Assembly (NCBI RefSeq): GCF_000173915.1
Contig: NZ_ACDZ02000014.1
Coordinates: 558,001-622,000 of the forward strand
From: Gemella haemolysans ATCC 10379
GTDB lineage: Bacteria > Bacillota > Bacilli > Staphylococcales > Gemellaceae
Length of the DNA: 64,000 bases
Reading direction: 5' to 3'
Shown here one piece after another: positions 1 to 9,224 of the stretch. Below the pieces are notes generated by a model. It made no database searches. It saw nothing but the letters and a program-made list of their open reading frames with translations, and had not been told where the DNA came from. How positions within the stretch are numbered: the first letter of the stretch is position 1; the number at the start of each line of letters is the position of its first letter. The translations under genes and the position numbers were made by a program.

Positions 1-566
1 TCGATTAAAGCCTCATTAAAGCTTTCATATTGAGTAGCATCATTGTTCTTCACAATATTTTTAAGAACTTCTGGATTTTCATTAAAAGTATCGTATCCGG
101 ATGAACCATTTTGAGCACCTAAAATCTTATCCTTTAAGTCTGTTACATTTTTGACACCTTTAGATTTCTTTACAACTACAACCTGTTCATTTACCATATA
201 TTGTTTAGTAAATTGAACAACAGCTTCTCTTTCTGCAGTTTTCGAATACCCATTCCAAATTAAATCAATATTTCCATTCTTTAATTCTGTTTCTTTTAAA
301 TCCCAGTTTATAGCTTGCCACTCTACCTTAATCCCATATTTTTCAAAGACAGCATTCGCTAAATCTATATCAAAACCAACGTTTTTTCCACTTTTATCTT
401 GGAAGCCCATCGGTACAAAAGTATTATCAAAGCCAATAACAATCTTCTTATCTGTTTGAAAATCATTCCAATTATCTTTTTTTGGTTTATCTTTTCCTCC
501 AGATGCACAACCTGTAATTATTAAAACAGTAATAACAAGTGTTAGAAAGAATCTTAATTTTCTCAT
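1..566 (-). CDS. Amino-acid ABC transporter substrate-binding lipoprotein (C-terminus cut by window edge)
   Basis: Extracellular solute-binding protein of family 3 that would capture a polar amino acid and hand it to the permease and ATPase encoded just upstream in the same transcript. I translated it by hand from ATG at 566; 188 residues are visible. A signal sequence ends in a lipobox (ITGC), so the mature protein should be lipid-anchored at Cys 20. It is followed by a Lys/Asp-rich linker and the bilobal SBP fold, with family landmarks such as GFDIDLANA and IDLIWNGYSKTAER. An SD (AGAGGTGG) lies four bases before the ATG. Gene order permease - ATPase - binding protein is normal for glutamine/cystine-type importers. 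The exact substrate cannot be read from sequence. Confidence 0.9.
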   Translation of the reverse strand, partial: MRKLRFFLTLVITVLIITGCASGGKDKPKKDNWNDFQTDKKIVIGFDNTFVPMGFQDKSGKNVGFDIDLANAVFEKYGIKVEWQAINWDLKETELKNGNIDLIWNGYSKTAEREAVVQFTKQYMVNEQVVVVKKSKGVKNVTDLKDKILGAQNGSSGYDTFNENPEVLKNIVKNNDATQYESFNEALI

Positions 567-577
567 TTAACCACCTC

Positions 578-1207
578 TTATTTCGGTTCTACTTTCAGAA
601 TACTATCAGCAATATTTTCAGCAAACTGCAAATCATGAGTTACAACAATTTGTGTAATACCTAGTTCTCTATTCTTAAGTATTAATTTTTCAACTTCTAA
701 TCTTAATTCAGGATCTAATGCACTAGTTGGTTCATCATAACCTATAATTTTTGGATTTATCATCATAGCGCGAGCTAATGCAACACGCTGTTTCTGTCCA
801 CCAGATAATGACGTTGGATAATTATTAATCTGTTTTTCTAAACCAAGTTTTTCTAACAATTCAATCCCCTTTTTCTCAGCATCATTTTTTTCCATATTCA
901 TAGTTTTAATTGGAGATAAAACTAGATTTTCTAGGACAGTAAGATGAGGGAAAAGCTGAAAATCTTGGAACACAAAACCTAAAAGATTTCTTTTTTCCAA
1001 TTCATCAATCGGAAGAGACTCACCATTATAGATAATTTCACCTGAGTCTATTTTTTCAAGACCAGCTAACATTCTTAATAGGGTTGTTTTCCCACCACCA
1101 GAAGGACCAACTATCGCTAAAATTTTATTCTCTTCTATAGTTAAATTAAAATCTGAAAGTATTTGTCTATCTTTGAATTTTTTACTAATATTTTTTAATT
1201 CTAACAT
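578..1207 (-). CDS. Polar amino-acid ABC transporter ATP-binding protein
   Basis: Cytoplasmic ATPase that energises the amino-acid importer encoded with it. The 209 residues hold a Walker A (GPSGGGKTT, near residue 34), a Q-loop (VFQDFQLFPH), the ABC signature LSGGQKQRVALARA, a Walker B ending in GYDEPTSALD and the switch histidine in VVTHD. Length and motifs match the GlnQ/HisP class (COG1126). Its SD, AGGAGG, lies at 1214-1219 inside the end of the permease gene, so the two genes are translationally close. The binding-protein gene starts 11 bases after its stop. Confidence 0.95.
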   Translation of the reverse strand: MLELKNISKKFKDRQILSDFNLTIEENKILAIVGPSGGGKTTLLRMLAGLEKIDSGEIIYNGESLPIDELEKRNLLGFVFQDFQLFPHLTVLENLVLSPIKTMNMEKNDAEKKGIELLEKLGLEKQINNYPTSLSGGQKQRVALARAMMINPKIIGYDEPTSALDPELRLEVEKLILKNRELGITQIVVTHDLQFAENIADSILKVEPK

Positions 1208-1210
1208 ACA

Positions 1211-1855
1211 TTACCTCCTGTCGTAATTATAACGTTTTTCAACTTGTTTAGATACAACTGTTACAATACCTATTAAGATTAAATATATTGCCCCTGCAAC
1301 AAACATTGGTAATAAACTAGCATCTCTATTAGCAGCAGTTCTACTTGCTAATATTAGGTCACTAATTCCTAATGCATAAACTAAAGATGTATCCTTAACA
1401 AGACTCATTATTTCATTAAACACACTAGGTAATACAATTTTTATTACTTGCGGTAAAATAACATATCTAATTGTCTGAAATTGAGTAAATTTCAATACCT
1501 TTGCTGCCTCATATTGACCTTTAGGTATTGATTCAATACCTCCACGGAAAATCTCAGCAAAGTAAGCTGCATAGTTTAACGTAAATGCTATTATTGCAGC
1601 AGGTAATCTATCGAATCGTATCCCCACAGATGGTAATACATAGTAGATAAAAATCAATTGTAGTAACAACGGCGTCCCACGCATAATCCATATATAGATA
1701 TTAATAAAGTAATTTAATAACTTTATATTAAAGCGCATAATAAACGCTATTACTACACCTAACGGAATCGATAATACTAAAACTAGAAAAAACACTTCTA
1801 ATGTTATAAGTCCACCATTAATCAGACTAGGTAATATTTCTATTAAATATTCCAT
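1211..1855 (-). CDS. Polar amino-acid ABC transporter permease (HisM/GlnP type)
   Basis: Membrane subunit of the amino-acid importer, 214 residues with about five hydrophobic segments. It carries the HisMQ-type permease signature, including RGTPLLLQL near residue 59 and the EAA coupling loop (EAAKVLKFTQFQTIRYVILPQ, roughly residues 116-136). First gene of its unit. The SD AGAAGGAGG precedes the ATG, and an extended -10 promoter lies about 76 bases upstream. With the next two genes it makes a complete high-affinity importer. Confidence 0.95.
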   Translation of the reverse strand: MEYLIEILPSLINGGLITLEVFFLVLVLSIPLGVVIAFIMRFNIKLLNYFINIYIWIMRGTPLLLQLIFIYYVLPSVGIRFDRLPAAIIAFTLNYAAYFAEIFRGGIESIPKGQYEAAKVLKFTQFQTIRYVILPQVIKIVLPSVFNEIMSLVKDTSLVYALGISDLILASRTAANRDASLLPMFVAGAIYLILIGIVTVVSKQVEKRYNYDRR

Positions 1856-1883
1856 ATATTATCCTCCTTCTATATTAATTTCT

Positions 1884-1939
1884 CTTCATGCTAATTAATG
1901 AAGTTGGCTGTTTTAAAAATTTTATATTTTATTATAGCA
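1884..1939 (-). promoter_or_regulatory. Promoter and leader hairpin of the amino-acid importer operon
   Basis: On the minus strand an extended -10, TGCTATAAT, occupies 1931-1939 with no good -35. The short leader contains a 6-bp inverted repeat (CTTCAT/ATGAAG, 1884-1889 with 1898-1903). The -10 lies directly downstream of the rpsP terminator, which isolates the two units. Confidence 0.55.
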
Positions 1940-1950
1940 CAATTTTTATA

Positions 1951-1980
1951 AAACAAAAACCCCTTACTAACTAAGGGGCT
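1951..1980 (-). terminator. Intrinsic terminator of rpsP
   Basis: A 7-bp G/C-rich stem (CCCCTTA/TAAGGGG, 1960-1966 with 1972-1978) is followed on the minus strand by GTTTTTGTTTTA. It sits 10 bases after the rpsP stop codon. Confidence 0.9.
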
Positions 1981-1987
1981 AAATATA

Positions 1988-2260
1988 TTATTTATTTAAT
2001 TTTGAATCGTGGAATTTTTTCATAATTCCTTCTTTTGATAATAAACTTCTAACTGTGTCAGAAGGTTGAGCTCCATTACCTAACCATTTTAATGCTAACT
2101 CTTCATCGATTTTAACTTCTGCTGGTTCTTTAACAGCATTGTAAGTACCGATAGTTTCGATAGAACGTCCATCACGTGGAGATCTTGAATCAGCAACAAC
2201 GATACGGTAGAAAGGTGATTTTTTAGCACCTAATCTTTTTAAACGGATTTTTACTGCCAT
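1988..2260 (-). CDS. rpsP: 30S ribosomal protein S16
   Basis: Structural protein of the small ribosomal subunit. The 90-residue product begins [19 protein letters not shown] and contains [12 protein letters not shown], both diagnostic of bacterial S16. In many Firmicutes rpsP is followed by rimM-trmD-rplS; here it is monocistronic between its own strong promoter (2374-2402) and terminator (1951-1980). Its leader holds an 11-bp inverted repeat described separately. Confidence 0.98.
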   Translation of the reverse strand: MAVKIRLKRLGAKKSPFYRIVVADSRSPRDGRSIETIGTYNAVKEPAEVKIDEELALKWLGNGAQPSDTVRSLLSKEGIMKKFHDSKLNK

Positions 2261-2277
2261 GTTTGTACTCCTTATGT

Positions 2278-2341
2278 TTCAACTTTTTTATTAATTTTAT
2301 GTGTGTGTGTGTTTATGAAGTGTTTTAATGAAAAAGTTGAA
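2278..2341 (-). promoter_or_regulatory. Leader stem-loop of rpsP with a CA-repeat loop
   Basis: A perfect 11-bp inverted repeat (TTCAACTTTTT at 2278-2288, AAAAAGTTGAA at 2331-2341) lies inside the roughly 105-nt untranslated leader. Its base is about six bases from the SD (AAGGAG). The loop carries a GT/CA dinucleotide run (2301-2312). A role in S16 control is inference only. Confidence 0.5.
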
Positions 2342-2373
2342 TCTATAACGCTAAGTTTTCTAAGCTAGATATT

Positions 2374-2402
2374 ATTCTAACATTAAACTAAAAGTATGTC
2401 AA
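2374..2402 (-). promoter_or_regulatory. Strong promoter of rpsP
   Basis: Perfect -35 TTGACA (2397-2402), 17-bp spacer, extended -10 TGTTAGAAT (hexamer 2374-2379). A palindromic segment, GTCAAC-T7-GTTGAC (2421-2439), lies just upstream. Confidence 0.85.
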
Positions 2403-2526
2403 TACTTTTCGGTGAAAAATGTCAACTTTTTTTGTTGACTCACCTAAACCTTATTATACCAGGTTTATTTTGCCATGTAAAGATAAAATATTTATAAAAA
2501 AACACCATTTATACCATAAGTAAAAT

Positions 2527-2586
2527 CAAAAAATAAGAAGTGACTCGACAAAATTGATTTCCCCGAAATCACGAATTTTAAGTCAC
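2527..2586 (-). terminator. Terminator of engB with a long interrupted stem
   Basis: GTGACT (2540-2545) pairs with AGTCAC (2581-2586). Inside this arm lie further pairings, AAAAT/ATTTT and TGATTTC/GAAATCA, around a GGG loop. The minus strand then reads TTCTTATTTTTTG. The stem is longer and more interrupted than other terminators here. Confidence 0.7.
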
Positions 2587-2607
2587 CTCTCACCTCTATT
2601 TCAATTT

Positions 2608-3204
2608 TTAATCTTCTAATACTTTAGCAATTTCATTAAGTACTTGATCTTTACCTATTTTAGTAACCGAAGAAAATGGAATAATCGCCATATTGTTCGT
2701 TAGGTCTAATTCTCGTTTTATAATCCCTGTATTTTTAGCCAATTCATTTTTTGATATTTTATCAATTTTTGTCATAACTATAACGAATGGAATCTCGTAG
2801 TAATTTAAAAATTCATTCATCTCAATATCATCTTGAGAAGGCTTATGTCTACTATCAATTAAGTGTAATACAAATCCAAGATTTTCACTATTAGTAAAAT
2901 ACTCAACAATCATATCATATAATTTTTCTTTTTCAGGTTTTGATAATTTTGCATATCCATATCCCGGTACGTCTACTAGGACTACTTGATCATCTACATC
3001 AAAAAAGTTTAGTGTACGAGTTTTCCCTGGTTTAGATGAAACACGAGCATAGTTTTTTCTCTCTAAAATTGTATTAATAAAAGATGATTTCCCAACGTTT
3101 GAACGACCACACATCGCAACTTCTGGTTTTTCATGCTCTGGATATTGTTTTTTTGATACGGCACTTATAAGTAAATCTACATTATGTGTATTTAACTTCT
3201 TCAT
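2608..3204 (-). CDS. engB: Ribosome biogenesis GTPase EngB/YsxC
   Basis: Essential-type GTPase needed for 50S subunit assembly. The 198 residues show G1 (GRSNVGKS, 33-40), G3 (DVPG, 78-81) and G4 (TKID, 145-148), and are collinear with YsxC/YihA. The gene lies two bases downstream of the lon stop codon. The order clpX - lon - engB is conserved in Bacilli and links protein quality control to ribosome assembly genes. Confidence 0.97.
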   Translation of the reverse strand: MKKLNTHNVDLLISAVSKKQYPEHEKPEVAMCGRSNVGKSSFINTILERKNYARVSSKPGKTRTLNFFDVDDQVVLVDVPGYGYAKLSKPEKEKLYDMIVEYFTNSENLGFVLHLIDSRHKPSQDDIEMNEFLNYYEIPFVIVMTKIDKISKNELAKNTGIIKRELDLTNNMAIIPFSSVTKIGKDQVLNEIAKVLED

Positions 3205-3206
3205 TA

Positions 3207-5504
3207 TTATTCTCCAAATACTATTTTAAACACTTCTTGAATATTGTCTACTGTGTGAATAGTTAATTTTTCAAGAACTTCTTCAGGTATATCAATTAAA
3301 TCTTTTTTGTTCTTAGTTGGAATAATAATAGTATTTATATTCATTTTCTCAGAACTTAAGATTTTCTCTTTAACTCCACCGATTGGCAACACTTTACCAT
3401 GTAGAGTCATTTCTCCAGTCATTGCAATATTGTTATCAACTGGCTTTTTAGTTAAAGCTGAATATACTGAAGTAGTAATCGTAATACCCGCTGATGGACC
3501 ATCTTTAGGAACTGCTCCTTCCGGTACATGTAGATGTATATCAATTTCTGAGAAATTAACACCTTCAATTCCTAATTTTTCTGCATTAGAGCGTAAGAAT
3601 GAAATAGCCATTTGAGCTGATTCTTTCATTACATCACCTAGTTTACCTGTTAGGATAATTTTACCTGTACCTTTCGAGATACTCGTTTCAATCTCTAATG
3701 TATCTCCACCAACTACTGTATACGCTAATCCGTTAACTAAACCAATCTCAGGTTTTACATTCTTATCTTTAGCACTATATTTTTCAGGACCAGCAAAATC
3801 CTCTAGATTATTAACTCCAACTTTAATTTTTTCTTCACCTTGAAGAACTTTTAAAGCAGCTTTTCTACAGATAGCCCCGAAAACTCGCTCTAAATTCCTT
3901 ACTCCCGCTTCATACGTATAACCATTAATTATTTTATTAATAGCTTGTTTACTAAAAGTGATTTGTCCTTTTTTTAGACCGTTTTCTTTAGTTTGACGTG
4001 GAATTAAATATTTAGCAGCAATATTTTCTTTTTCTTTAATTGTATATGATTCTAGTTCGATAACTTCCATTCTGTCTCTTAGTGGAGCAGGTATCAAACT
4101 TAAATTATTAGCTGTAGCAATAAATAATACTTTTGATAAATCAAATGGAATATCTAAATAATGATCCACGAATTCATTATTTTGAGCAGGATCAATTACT
4201 TCTAGCATCGCAGCTGCTGGATCTCCTTTAATATCAGAAGCCATTTTATCAATTTCATCTAATAGTATTACAGGGTTCTTAGTTTTAATTTTTTTCAGCG
4301 ACTGAATAATCTTACCTGGTAATGCACCTAGATATGTTCTTCTATGACCACGAATTTCAGCTTCATCATGAACTCCTCCTAAAGAGATACGTACAAAACT
4401 CCTTCCCATAGAAGCGGCTATAGATTTAGCTAAAGAACTCTTACCTACACCTGGAGGTCCAGATAAACATAATATTGGTGACTTCATATCATCACGTAAC
4501 TTCTTAACAGCCAAGAACTCTAATATTCTTTCTTTAATTTTCTCTAGTCCATAGTGATCCTCATTAAGAATTTTTTCTGCATTTTTTATATCGATTTCAT
4601 CTGCTGTTAAAGTATTCCACGGTAAAGCAACCACGGTGTCAAGATATGTTCTTATAATCGAATGTTCTGGACTCATAACTGGTGTCTTTTCTAAACGATC
4701 TACTTCTTTTAATAATACTGCTTTATCTTCTTCAGATAATTCGATTTCATTAATCGCCTGACGAAGTTTTTCAATATCATCATCCTCAGGTGAAATTTGT
4801 CTTAGTTCATCCTGAACTACTTTCATCTGCTCGCGTAAAAAGTATTCTTTCTGCTGATTATCGATATTTGCACGAACTTTTTCATCGATTTCTCGTTTAA
4901 AACTATTACCAACTAAGAATGCTTCTAGACTTCTGTTTAAGAAGATTGCTTTTTTCTCTAAATCTAGTAGAAACAACACTCTTTGTTTAAGCATTTTATC
5001 GATTGGGAAAAATTTAATATTTTTATTTATAAATTTCTCCAAATCATCAGTTTTATAATAGTCTATATCAAAGTTCTCTCTCTTTAAATAACTTTCAAAT
5101 TTTGTTTTAATGCTATTTAATAATCCGGCTTTATCAAATCCATTATCTACAATTTCTCTTATATTAATATCTAAATTTTCTACAATATTATTGTTATAAA
5201 CACCACTTTTAACCTCAGCTATACCGTAGCAATGATATTCATACTTTTTATTCTTTTTGTCAATTGTAAGTTGACCATAAGTACCAAAGAAAACATTGAA
5301 CCCATTACTATCAAATACATCCTCTTCAGAAAATGAATCATCATAACTATCAATTGGTTTTCTCTTATACGTTACAAAAACTGGAATTTTATCTTTTTTT
5401 ACAGTTTTTATCGTTTTTAAAAATTTTTTGTCCGTTACATCTATTGTATAAGTATTAGACGGAAAGAATAAATCTCTATTCTCTAATAAATAATATTTTG
5501 TCAA
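3207..5504 (-). CDS. lon: ATP-dependent endopeptidase Lon (LonA)
   Basis: Cytoplasmic AAA+ serine protease that degrades misfolded and regulatory proteins. The 765 residues comprise a Lon N-terminal substrate domain (about 1-200), a coiled-coil (about 200-290), the AAA+ module with Walker A GPPGVGKSS (349-357) and Walker B ILLDEIDK (413-420), and the protease domain. The catalytic dyad is Ser 671 in PKDGPSAGIT and Lys 712 in GGVKEKIL. Length is close to the 774 residues of Bacillus LonA. It lies between clpX and engB and is probably cotranscribed with them. Confidence 0.98.
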   Translation of the reverse strand: MTKYYLLENRDLFFPSNTYTIDVTDKKFLKTIKTVKKDKIPVFVTYKRKPIDSYDDSFSEEDVFDSNGFNVFFGTYGQLTIDKKNKKYEYHCYGIAEVKSGVYNNNIVENLDINIREIVDNGFDKAGLLNSIKTKFESYLKRENFDIDYYKTDDLEKFINKNIKFFPIDKMLKQRVLFLLDLEKKAIFLNRSLEAFLVGNSFKREIDEKVRANIDNQQKEYFLREQMKVVQDELRQISPEDDDIEKLRQAINEIELSEEDKAVLLKEVDRLEKTPVMSPEHSIIRTYLDTVVALPWNTLTADEIDIKNAEKILNEDHYGLEKIKERILEFLAVKKLRDDMKSPILCLSGPPGVGKSSLAKSIAASMGRSFVRISLGGVHDEAEIRGHRRTYLGALPGKIIQSLKKIKTKNPVILLDEIDKMASDIKGDPAAAMLEVIDPAQNNEFVDHYLDIPFDLSKVLFIATANNLSLIPAPLRDRMEVIELESYTIKEKENIAAKYLIPRQTKENGLKKGQITFSKQAINKIINGYTYEAGVRNLERVFGAICRKAALKVLQGEEKIKVGVNNLEDFAGPEKYSAKDKNVKPEIGLVNGLAYTVVGGDTLEIETSISKGTGKIILTGKLGDVMKESAQMAISFLRSNAEKLGIEGVNFSEIDIHLHVPEGAVPKDGPSAGITITTSVYSALTKKPVDNNIAMTGEMTLHGKVLPIGGVKEKILSSEKMNINTIIIPTKNKKDLIDIPEEVLEKLTIHTVDNIQEVFKIVFGE

Positions 5505-5526
5505 AACGAACTCCTCTCTAACCTAT

Positions 5527-6735
5527 TTATTTTAAAATTGGTTTTGTTTTATTAATTACATTATCACGTGTTACCGTGCAAGTTTTAATATCTTTTTTAC
5601 TTGGAATTTCAAACATTACATCTAAAAGTAACTCTTCGATAATAGAACGTAAGCCTCGAGCTCCTGTTTTTCTCTTAATCGATTCTTTAGCAATTTCTTC
5701 TAATGCTTCTTTTTCAAATACTAGTTTTACTCCATCAAGTTCAAATAAATATTCATATTGTTTAACTACCGAATTCTTAGGCTCTGTTAGTACCCTAACT
5801 AAATCCTTCTCATCTAGTTCCTCAAGGTAACAAACCACTGGGATACGACCTATAAACTCTGGAATCATACCAAACTTAACAAGATCTTCGTGTTTTACTT
5901 TAGAAATGATATCCTCATTATCATTTAACTCATCACTCTTAGAAAAACCAATAACTTTTTCTCCAAGACGACGTTTAATAATTTCTTCAATACCTGAGAA
6001 TGCACCACCAATAATAAATAGTATATTCTTCGTATTTATTTTTATCATTTCTTCACCAGGGTGTTTTCTTCCACCTTGTGGCGGAACACTAGCGACAGTA
6101 CCTTCTAAAATTTTAAGAAGAGCTTGTTGAACCCCTTCCCCAGAAACATCACGTGTAATCGAAACATTCTCACCTTTTTTAGCGATTTTATCAATTTCAT
6201 CGATATAGATAATACCTTTTTCTGCTCTTTCTATATCATAATCTGCACTTTGAATAAGTCGAAGAAGAATATTCTCAACATCTTCACCTACATATCCTGC
6301 TTCTGTTAATGTAGTTGCATCAGAAATCGCAAAAGGTACATCAAGCATCTTCGCTAATGTTTGAGCAATTAATGTTTTCCCAGATCCTGTGCTACCTATT
6401 AAAGCAATATTACTCTTTTGTAATTCAATATCATTATTTTCTTTAGCTATAATTCTTTTATAATGATTATAAACAGCTACAGCTACAGATTTTTTAGCTT
6501 TATCCTGACTAATTACATACTCATTTAAATGTTCCATGATTTTTTGAGGTTCTAATAACTTAAATACTGGTTTATTTTTCGCATTTCTATAGTCAATTTC
6601 TTCTTCGATTATATCTGAGCATAAATCAACGCACTCATCACAAATAAATACGTCATTCCCAGCAATCATTTTAAAAACTTCGTTAGTATTTTTTCCACAA
6701 AAAGAACATCTTACTTCATCTTTATTTTTAACCAT
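5527..6735 (-). CDS. clpX: ClpX, AAA+ unfoldase of the ClpXP protease
   Basis: Hexameric unfoldase that recognises tagged substrates and feeds them to ClpP. The 402 residues start with the ClpX zinc-binding domain (Cys 10, 13, 32, 35) followed by Walker A GSTGSGKT (about 113-120), Walker [11 protein letters not shown] and the sensor-2 motif GARGLRS. First gene of the clpX - lon - engB unit, separated from lon by 22 bases. No CtsR heptamer repeat or CIRCE element was seen upstream. Confidence 0.98.
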   Translation of the reverse strand: MVKNKDEVRCSFCGKNTNEVFKMIAGNDVFICDECVDLCSDIIEEEIDYRNAKNKPVFKLLEPQKIMEHLNEYVISQDKAKKSVAVAVYNHYKRIIAKENNDIELQKSNIALIGSTGSGKTLIAQTLAKMLDVPFAISDATTLTEAGYVGEDVENILLRLIQSADYDIERAEKGIIYIDEIDKIAKKGENVSITRDVSGEGVQQALLKILEGTVASVPPQGGRKHPGEEMIKINTKNILFIIGGAFSGIEEIIKRRLGEKVIGFSKSDELNDNEDIISKVKHEDLVKFGMIPEFIGRIPVVCYLEELDEKDLVRVLTEPKNSVVKQYEYLFELDGVKLVFEKEALEEIAKESIKRKTGARGLRSIIEELLLDVMFEIPSKKDIKTCTVTRDNVINKTKPILK

Positions 6736-6821
6736 AATTACACCTCACATTATTGAACTTTTTTTATATCTTATTATCTTCTTATTATCAAATCGATATA
6801 AAGCCCAAAAAGATACACATT

Positions 6822-6830
6822 ATTATAACA
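6822..6830 (-). promoter_or_regulatory. Extended -10 upstream of clpX
   Basis: TGTTATAAT on the minus strand about 90 bases before the clpX ATG. No convincing -35. Confidence 0.45.
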
Positions 6831-6919
6831 TATTCTAACTATATTTACTAGCAAATAATACTATATAATAATTAATATAAGTGCTATTAGAGCACAATTT
6901 AACATATCTATTTATATTT

Positions 6920-6974
6920 TTTCCAAATAAAAAATAAGATATAAAATTTAAATCTTAAAATTTTATATCTTATT
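6920..6974 (-). terminator. Terminator of the CPBP protease gene
   Basis: Perfect 17-bp stem (6933-6949 with 6958-6974) around an 8-nt loop, followed on the minus strand by TTTTTTATTTGG. The stem is almost entirely A/T. Confidence 0.8.
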
Positions 6975-6980
6975 CAATTT

Positions 6981-7832
6981 CTATTTATTTTTTGCTATTC
7001 TTCTAAACATTTTTAGATATAAGCCCATATACACTAAAAGTCCTAAAATAGCAAAGAAAACTGTAGCAATAATACTACCTTCTATTCCATAACTTCCTCC
7101 GATTAGTATTTGTTTATCACTAATTGCCTTAACAGCAAATAGTGAATCCGATACTCTAATGCCACTTATATTAAATCCAAGTATCACACCTGAAATACAA
7201 TTCCAAAAAGCATGAAAAATTGCAATAACTAAAATATTATCAAAATACCAATATAATAATGACATGACAATTGATATTAAAAATATATTTATTAAATCTA
7301 GTTTTGATGTAATCGGATTAGACATACGGAATACTAGGTAAAATAGTGAACTCAATATAATTGCTACCCATTTCCCTTTTTTTGCTGCTAATCTAGTCAT
7401 CAAATAACCTCTAAAAACAATCTCTTCTAGAAAACCTTGGATTAAAACTAATATAATAAGTATAATTATTGTACTAATTTTAAAATCATTAGATAATGTT
7501 AGCGATATATTATTCGATATCAATAAAATAGCTACTACTCCCACAACACTAAATATAGCTAATCCAAAACCTGCTTTAATAGCTACTAAATTATTTTCTT
7601 TACTAAAACCAAAATAATCATACGTTGTGTTTTCAAAATACTTAACAAAAAATAATAAAATACCCGCTGAAAATATATACGAACATAAAACAGATATAAT
7701 ATTATAACCAACTAGACTTTTAAAGACATATTCAAAGAGTATTCCTTGCATAAATGAATATGCAATAATTAATAAGAATATCGGAGTAAAATTCATTACA
7801 CCTTTATTTTTTAATAAAGCTACACTTTTCAT
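6981..7832 (-). CDS. CPBP-family (Abi/CAAX-like) intramembrane metalloprotease
   Basis: Integral membrane protein of 283 residues with about eight hydrophobic segments. It has the CPBP motifs EEIVFRGYLMTR (the EExxxR motif) and FHAFWN, whose histidine is a catalytic or metal-binding residue in this family. Bacterial members have roles in bacteriocin self-immunity, peptide processing or protein sorting; the substrate here is unknown. It stands alone, divergent from the aminotransferase, and shares a 13-bp direct repeat with that gene's promoter. Confidence 0.85.
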   Translation of the reverse strand: MKSVALLKNKGVMNFTPIFLLIIAYSFMQGILFEYVFKSLVGYNIISVLCSYIFSAGILLFFVKYFENTTYDYFGFSKENNLVAIKAGFGLAIFSVVGVVAILLISNNISLTLSNDFKISTIIILIILVLIQGFLEEIVFRGYLMTRLAAKKGKWVAIILSSLFYLVFRMSNPITSKLDLINIFLISIVMSLLYWYFDNILVIAIFHAFWNCISGVILGFNISGIRVSDSLFAVKAISDKQILIGGSYGIEGSIIATVFFAILGLLVYMGLYLKMFRRIAKNK

Positions 7833-7848
7833 TCAAATTCTCCTACTT

Positions 7849-7939
7849 TAATCAGATATTACTATCCTAACACAAATAACAAATTTTAGCTACGATTATA
7901 AAAATACTCTTGTTAAAATCTTTTAGTAATCAGATATTA
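7849..7939. repeat. 13-bp direct repeat in the divergent promoter region
   Basis: TAATCAGATATTA occurs twice, at 7849-7861 and 7927-7939, 78 bases apart in the same orientation. The first copy covers the predicted transcription start of the CPBP gene (extended -10 TGTTAGGAT at 7864-7872, minus strand). The second lies just upstream of the extended -10 of the aminotransferase. The placement suggests a shared repressor site. Confidence 0.6.
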
Positions 7940-7940
7940 G

Positions 7941-7949
7941 TGGTATAAT
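7941..7949 (+). promoter_or_regulatory. Extended -10 of the aminotransferase gene
   Basis: TGGTATAAT, 30 bases before the ATG at 7979, with the SD TAGGAGGA in between. No consensus -35. Confidence 0.6.
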
Positions 7950-7978
7950 TAATTTATATACGAAATAGGAGGAATACT

Positions 7979-9220
7979 ATGTCATTTTTTTCAAAATTAG
8001 GTGAAAATATTATTTTACCTCAAGACGTACTAATTCAATCGAAAGAAACAGCAGTTGTTCCAGGAGCAATAAATGCTACTATCGGTATTGCTACAGCAAA
8101 TAAAAAAGCGATGGCATTACCGTCAATTAATAAAGTAATAACAGAAATTAATAATTCAGAATATTTACCATATTCTCCAACACCAGGATTACCTAAAATG
8201 AGAGAATTATGGAAAGAAAAAATCTTAAAAGATAATCCAAAAATTAATGATGAATATTTATCTTTACCAATGGTAACTACAGGTATTACGCAAGGTATTG
8301 ATATTGCGGCAAACTTATTTAGTGAAGCAGGAGATGCTCTACTTTTACCAAATCTGTTTTGGCAAAACTATGCTCAAATATACACTATTAAGTTAGGTAA
8401 TAACATCTATAAATACAATCAATTTGATGAAAATAATAAATTTAGTATTAATAATTTCAAAAATACACTTTATGCTATAAAAGAAGATAAAATTTCTTTA
8501 ATATTAAACTTTCCAAATAATCCGACAGGATACACACCATCTGATAATGAATTAATTCAATTAGTCGAAGTAATTAATATTTTCGCTAAAGAGCATCCAA
8601 ATAAACAACTTATTATCGTTTCTGATGATGCATACTTCGGACTATTTTTCGAGAATAATCACAAAACTCCTACTCTTAGTGCTACGTATAAACTTGCAGA
8701 GAATTCAAACTGCTTAATAGTTAAATTAGATGGAATCACTAAAGAATATTATAGTTGGGGATTACGTGTAGGCTTCATCACATATTACACAAAGGATGAC
8801 TCATTACGACTAAAACTTCAAGAAAAAACACAAGGATATTTAAGAAGTACTACATCTTCTCCTTCAAACTTATCTCAACAAATCGCAATAAGATTATTAG
8901 ATAACGAAGAATCAATTAAAGAAAAAGAAGAAAATGATAGTATTATCGAAGACAGATACAACGAACTAAAATCAGCTATCGCTAAAGAACAAATAGATAC
9001 TTTAGTCACAGTTTTACCTTTCAACTCTGGCTATTTCTTCACTATTAAATTACCAAACACAATTAACGCTCATGAATTTAGACTAAAATTCTTAAACGAA
9101 TACAAGTATGGGGTATATTCTATGGATAACGAGCATATAAGAATAGCTTTCTCATGCTTAGATAAAGAATTAATTCCTGAATTAATAACTAAATTCAAAG
9201 AATGTATCCAACAATTTTAA
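7979..9220 (+). CDS. Class I/II PLP-dependent aminotransferase
   Basis: Cytoplasmic fold-type I aminotransferase of 413 residues, in the aspartate/aromatic aminotransferase superfamily. Visible landmarks are NFPNNPTGY (177-185), the cofactor-binding SDDAYFG (215-221), the Schiff-base lysine Lys 255 in DGITKEYYSWGLR and Arg 263. The 'TKEYYSWGLRVGF' form differs from the usual 'SKxfxxxGxRiG', so this is a less common subfamily and the amino donor is uncertain. A good SD (AGGAGGA) fixes the start. Monocistronic, ending at a bidirectional terminator. Confidence 0.88.
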   Translation: MSFFSKLGENIILPQDVLIQSKETAVVPGAINATIGIATANKKAMALPSINKVITEINNSEYLPYSPTPGLPKMRELWKEKILKDNPKINDEYLSLPMVTTGITQGIDIAANLFSEAGDALLLPNLFWQNYAQIYTIKLGNNIYKYNQFDENNKFSINNFKNTLYAIKEDKISLILNFPNNPTGYTPSDNELIQLVEVINIFAKEHPNKQLIIVSDDAYFGLFFENNHKTPTLSATYKLAENSNCLIVKLDGITKEYYSWGLRVGFITYYTKDDSLRLKLQEKTQGYLRSTTSSPSNLSQQIAIRLLDNEESIKEKEENDSIIEDRYNELKSAIAKEQIDTLVTVLPFNSGYFFTIKLPNTINAHEFRLKFLNEYKYGVYSMDNEHIRIAFSCLDKELIPELITKFKECIQQF

Positions 9221-9224
9221 AAAT

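Noticed and set aside
2301-2312. GT dinucleotide run as a phase-variation switch
   Set aside because: It lies in the untranslated leader of rpsP, between good promoter and SD; no ORF would be switched. Kept only as part of the leader structure.
2421-2439. GTCAAC-T7-GTTGAC as a terminator
   Set aside because: No T-run follows on the minus strand; engB already has a terminator at 2527-2586. It may be an upstream promoter element.
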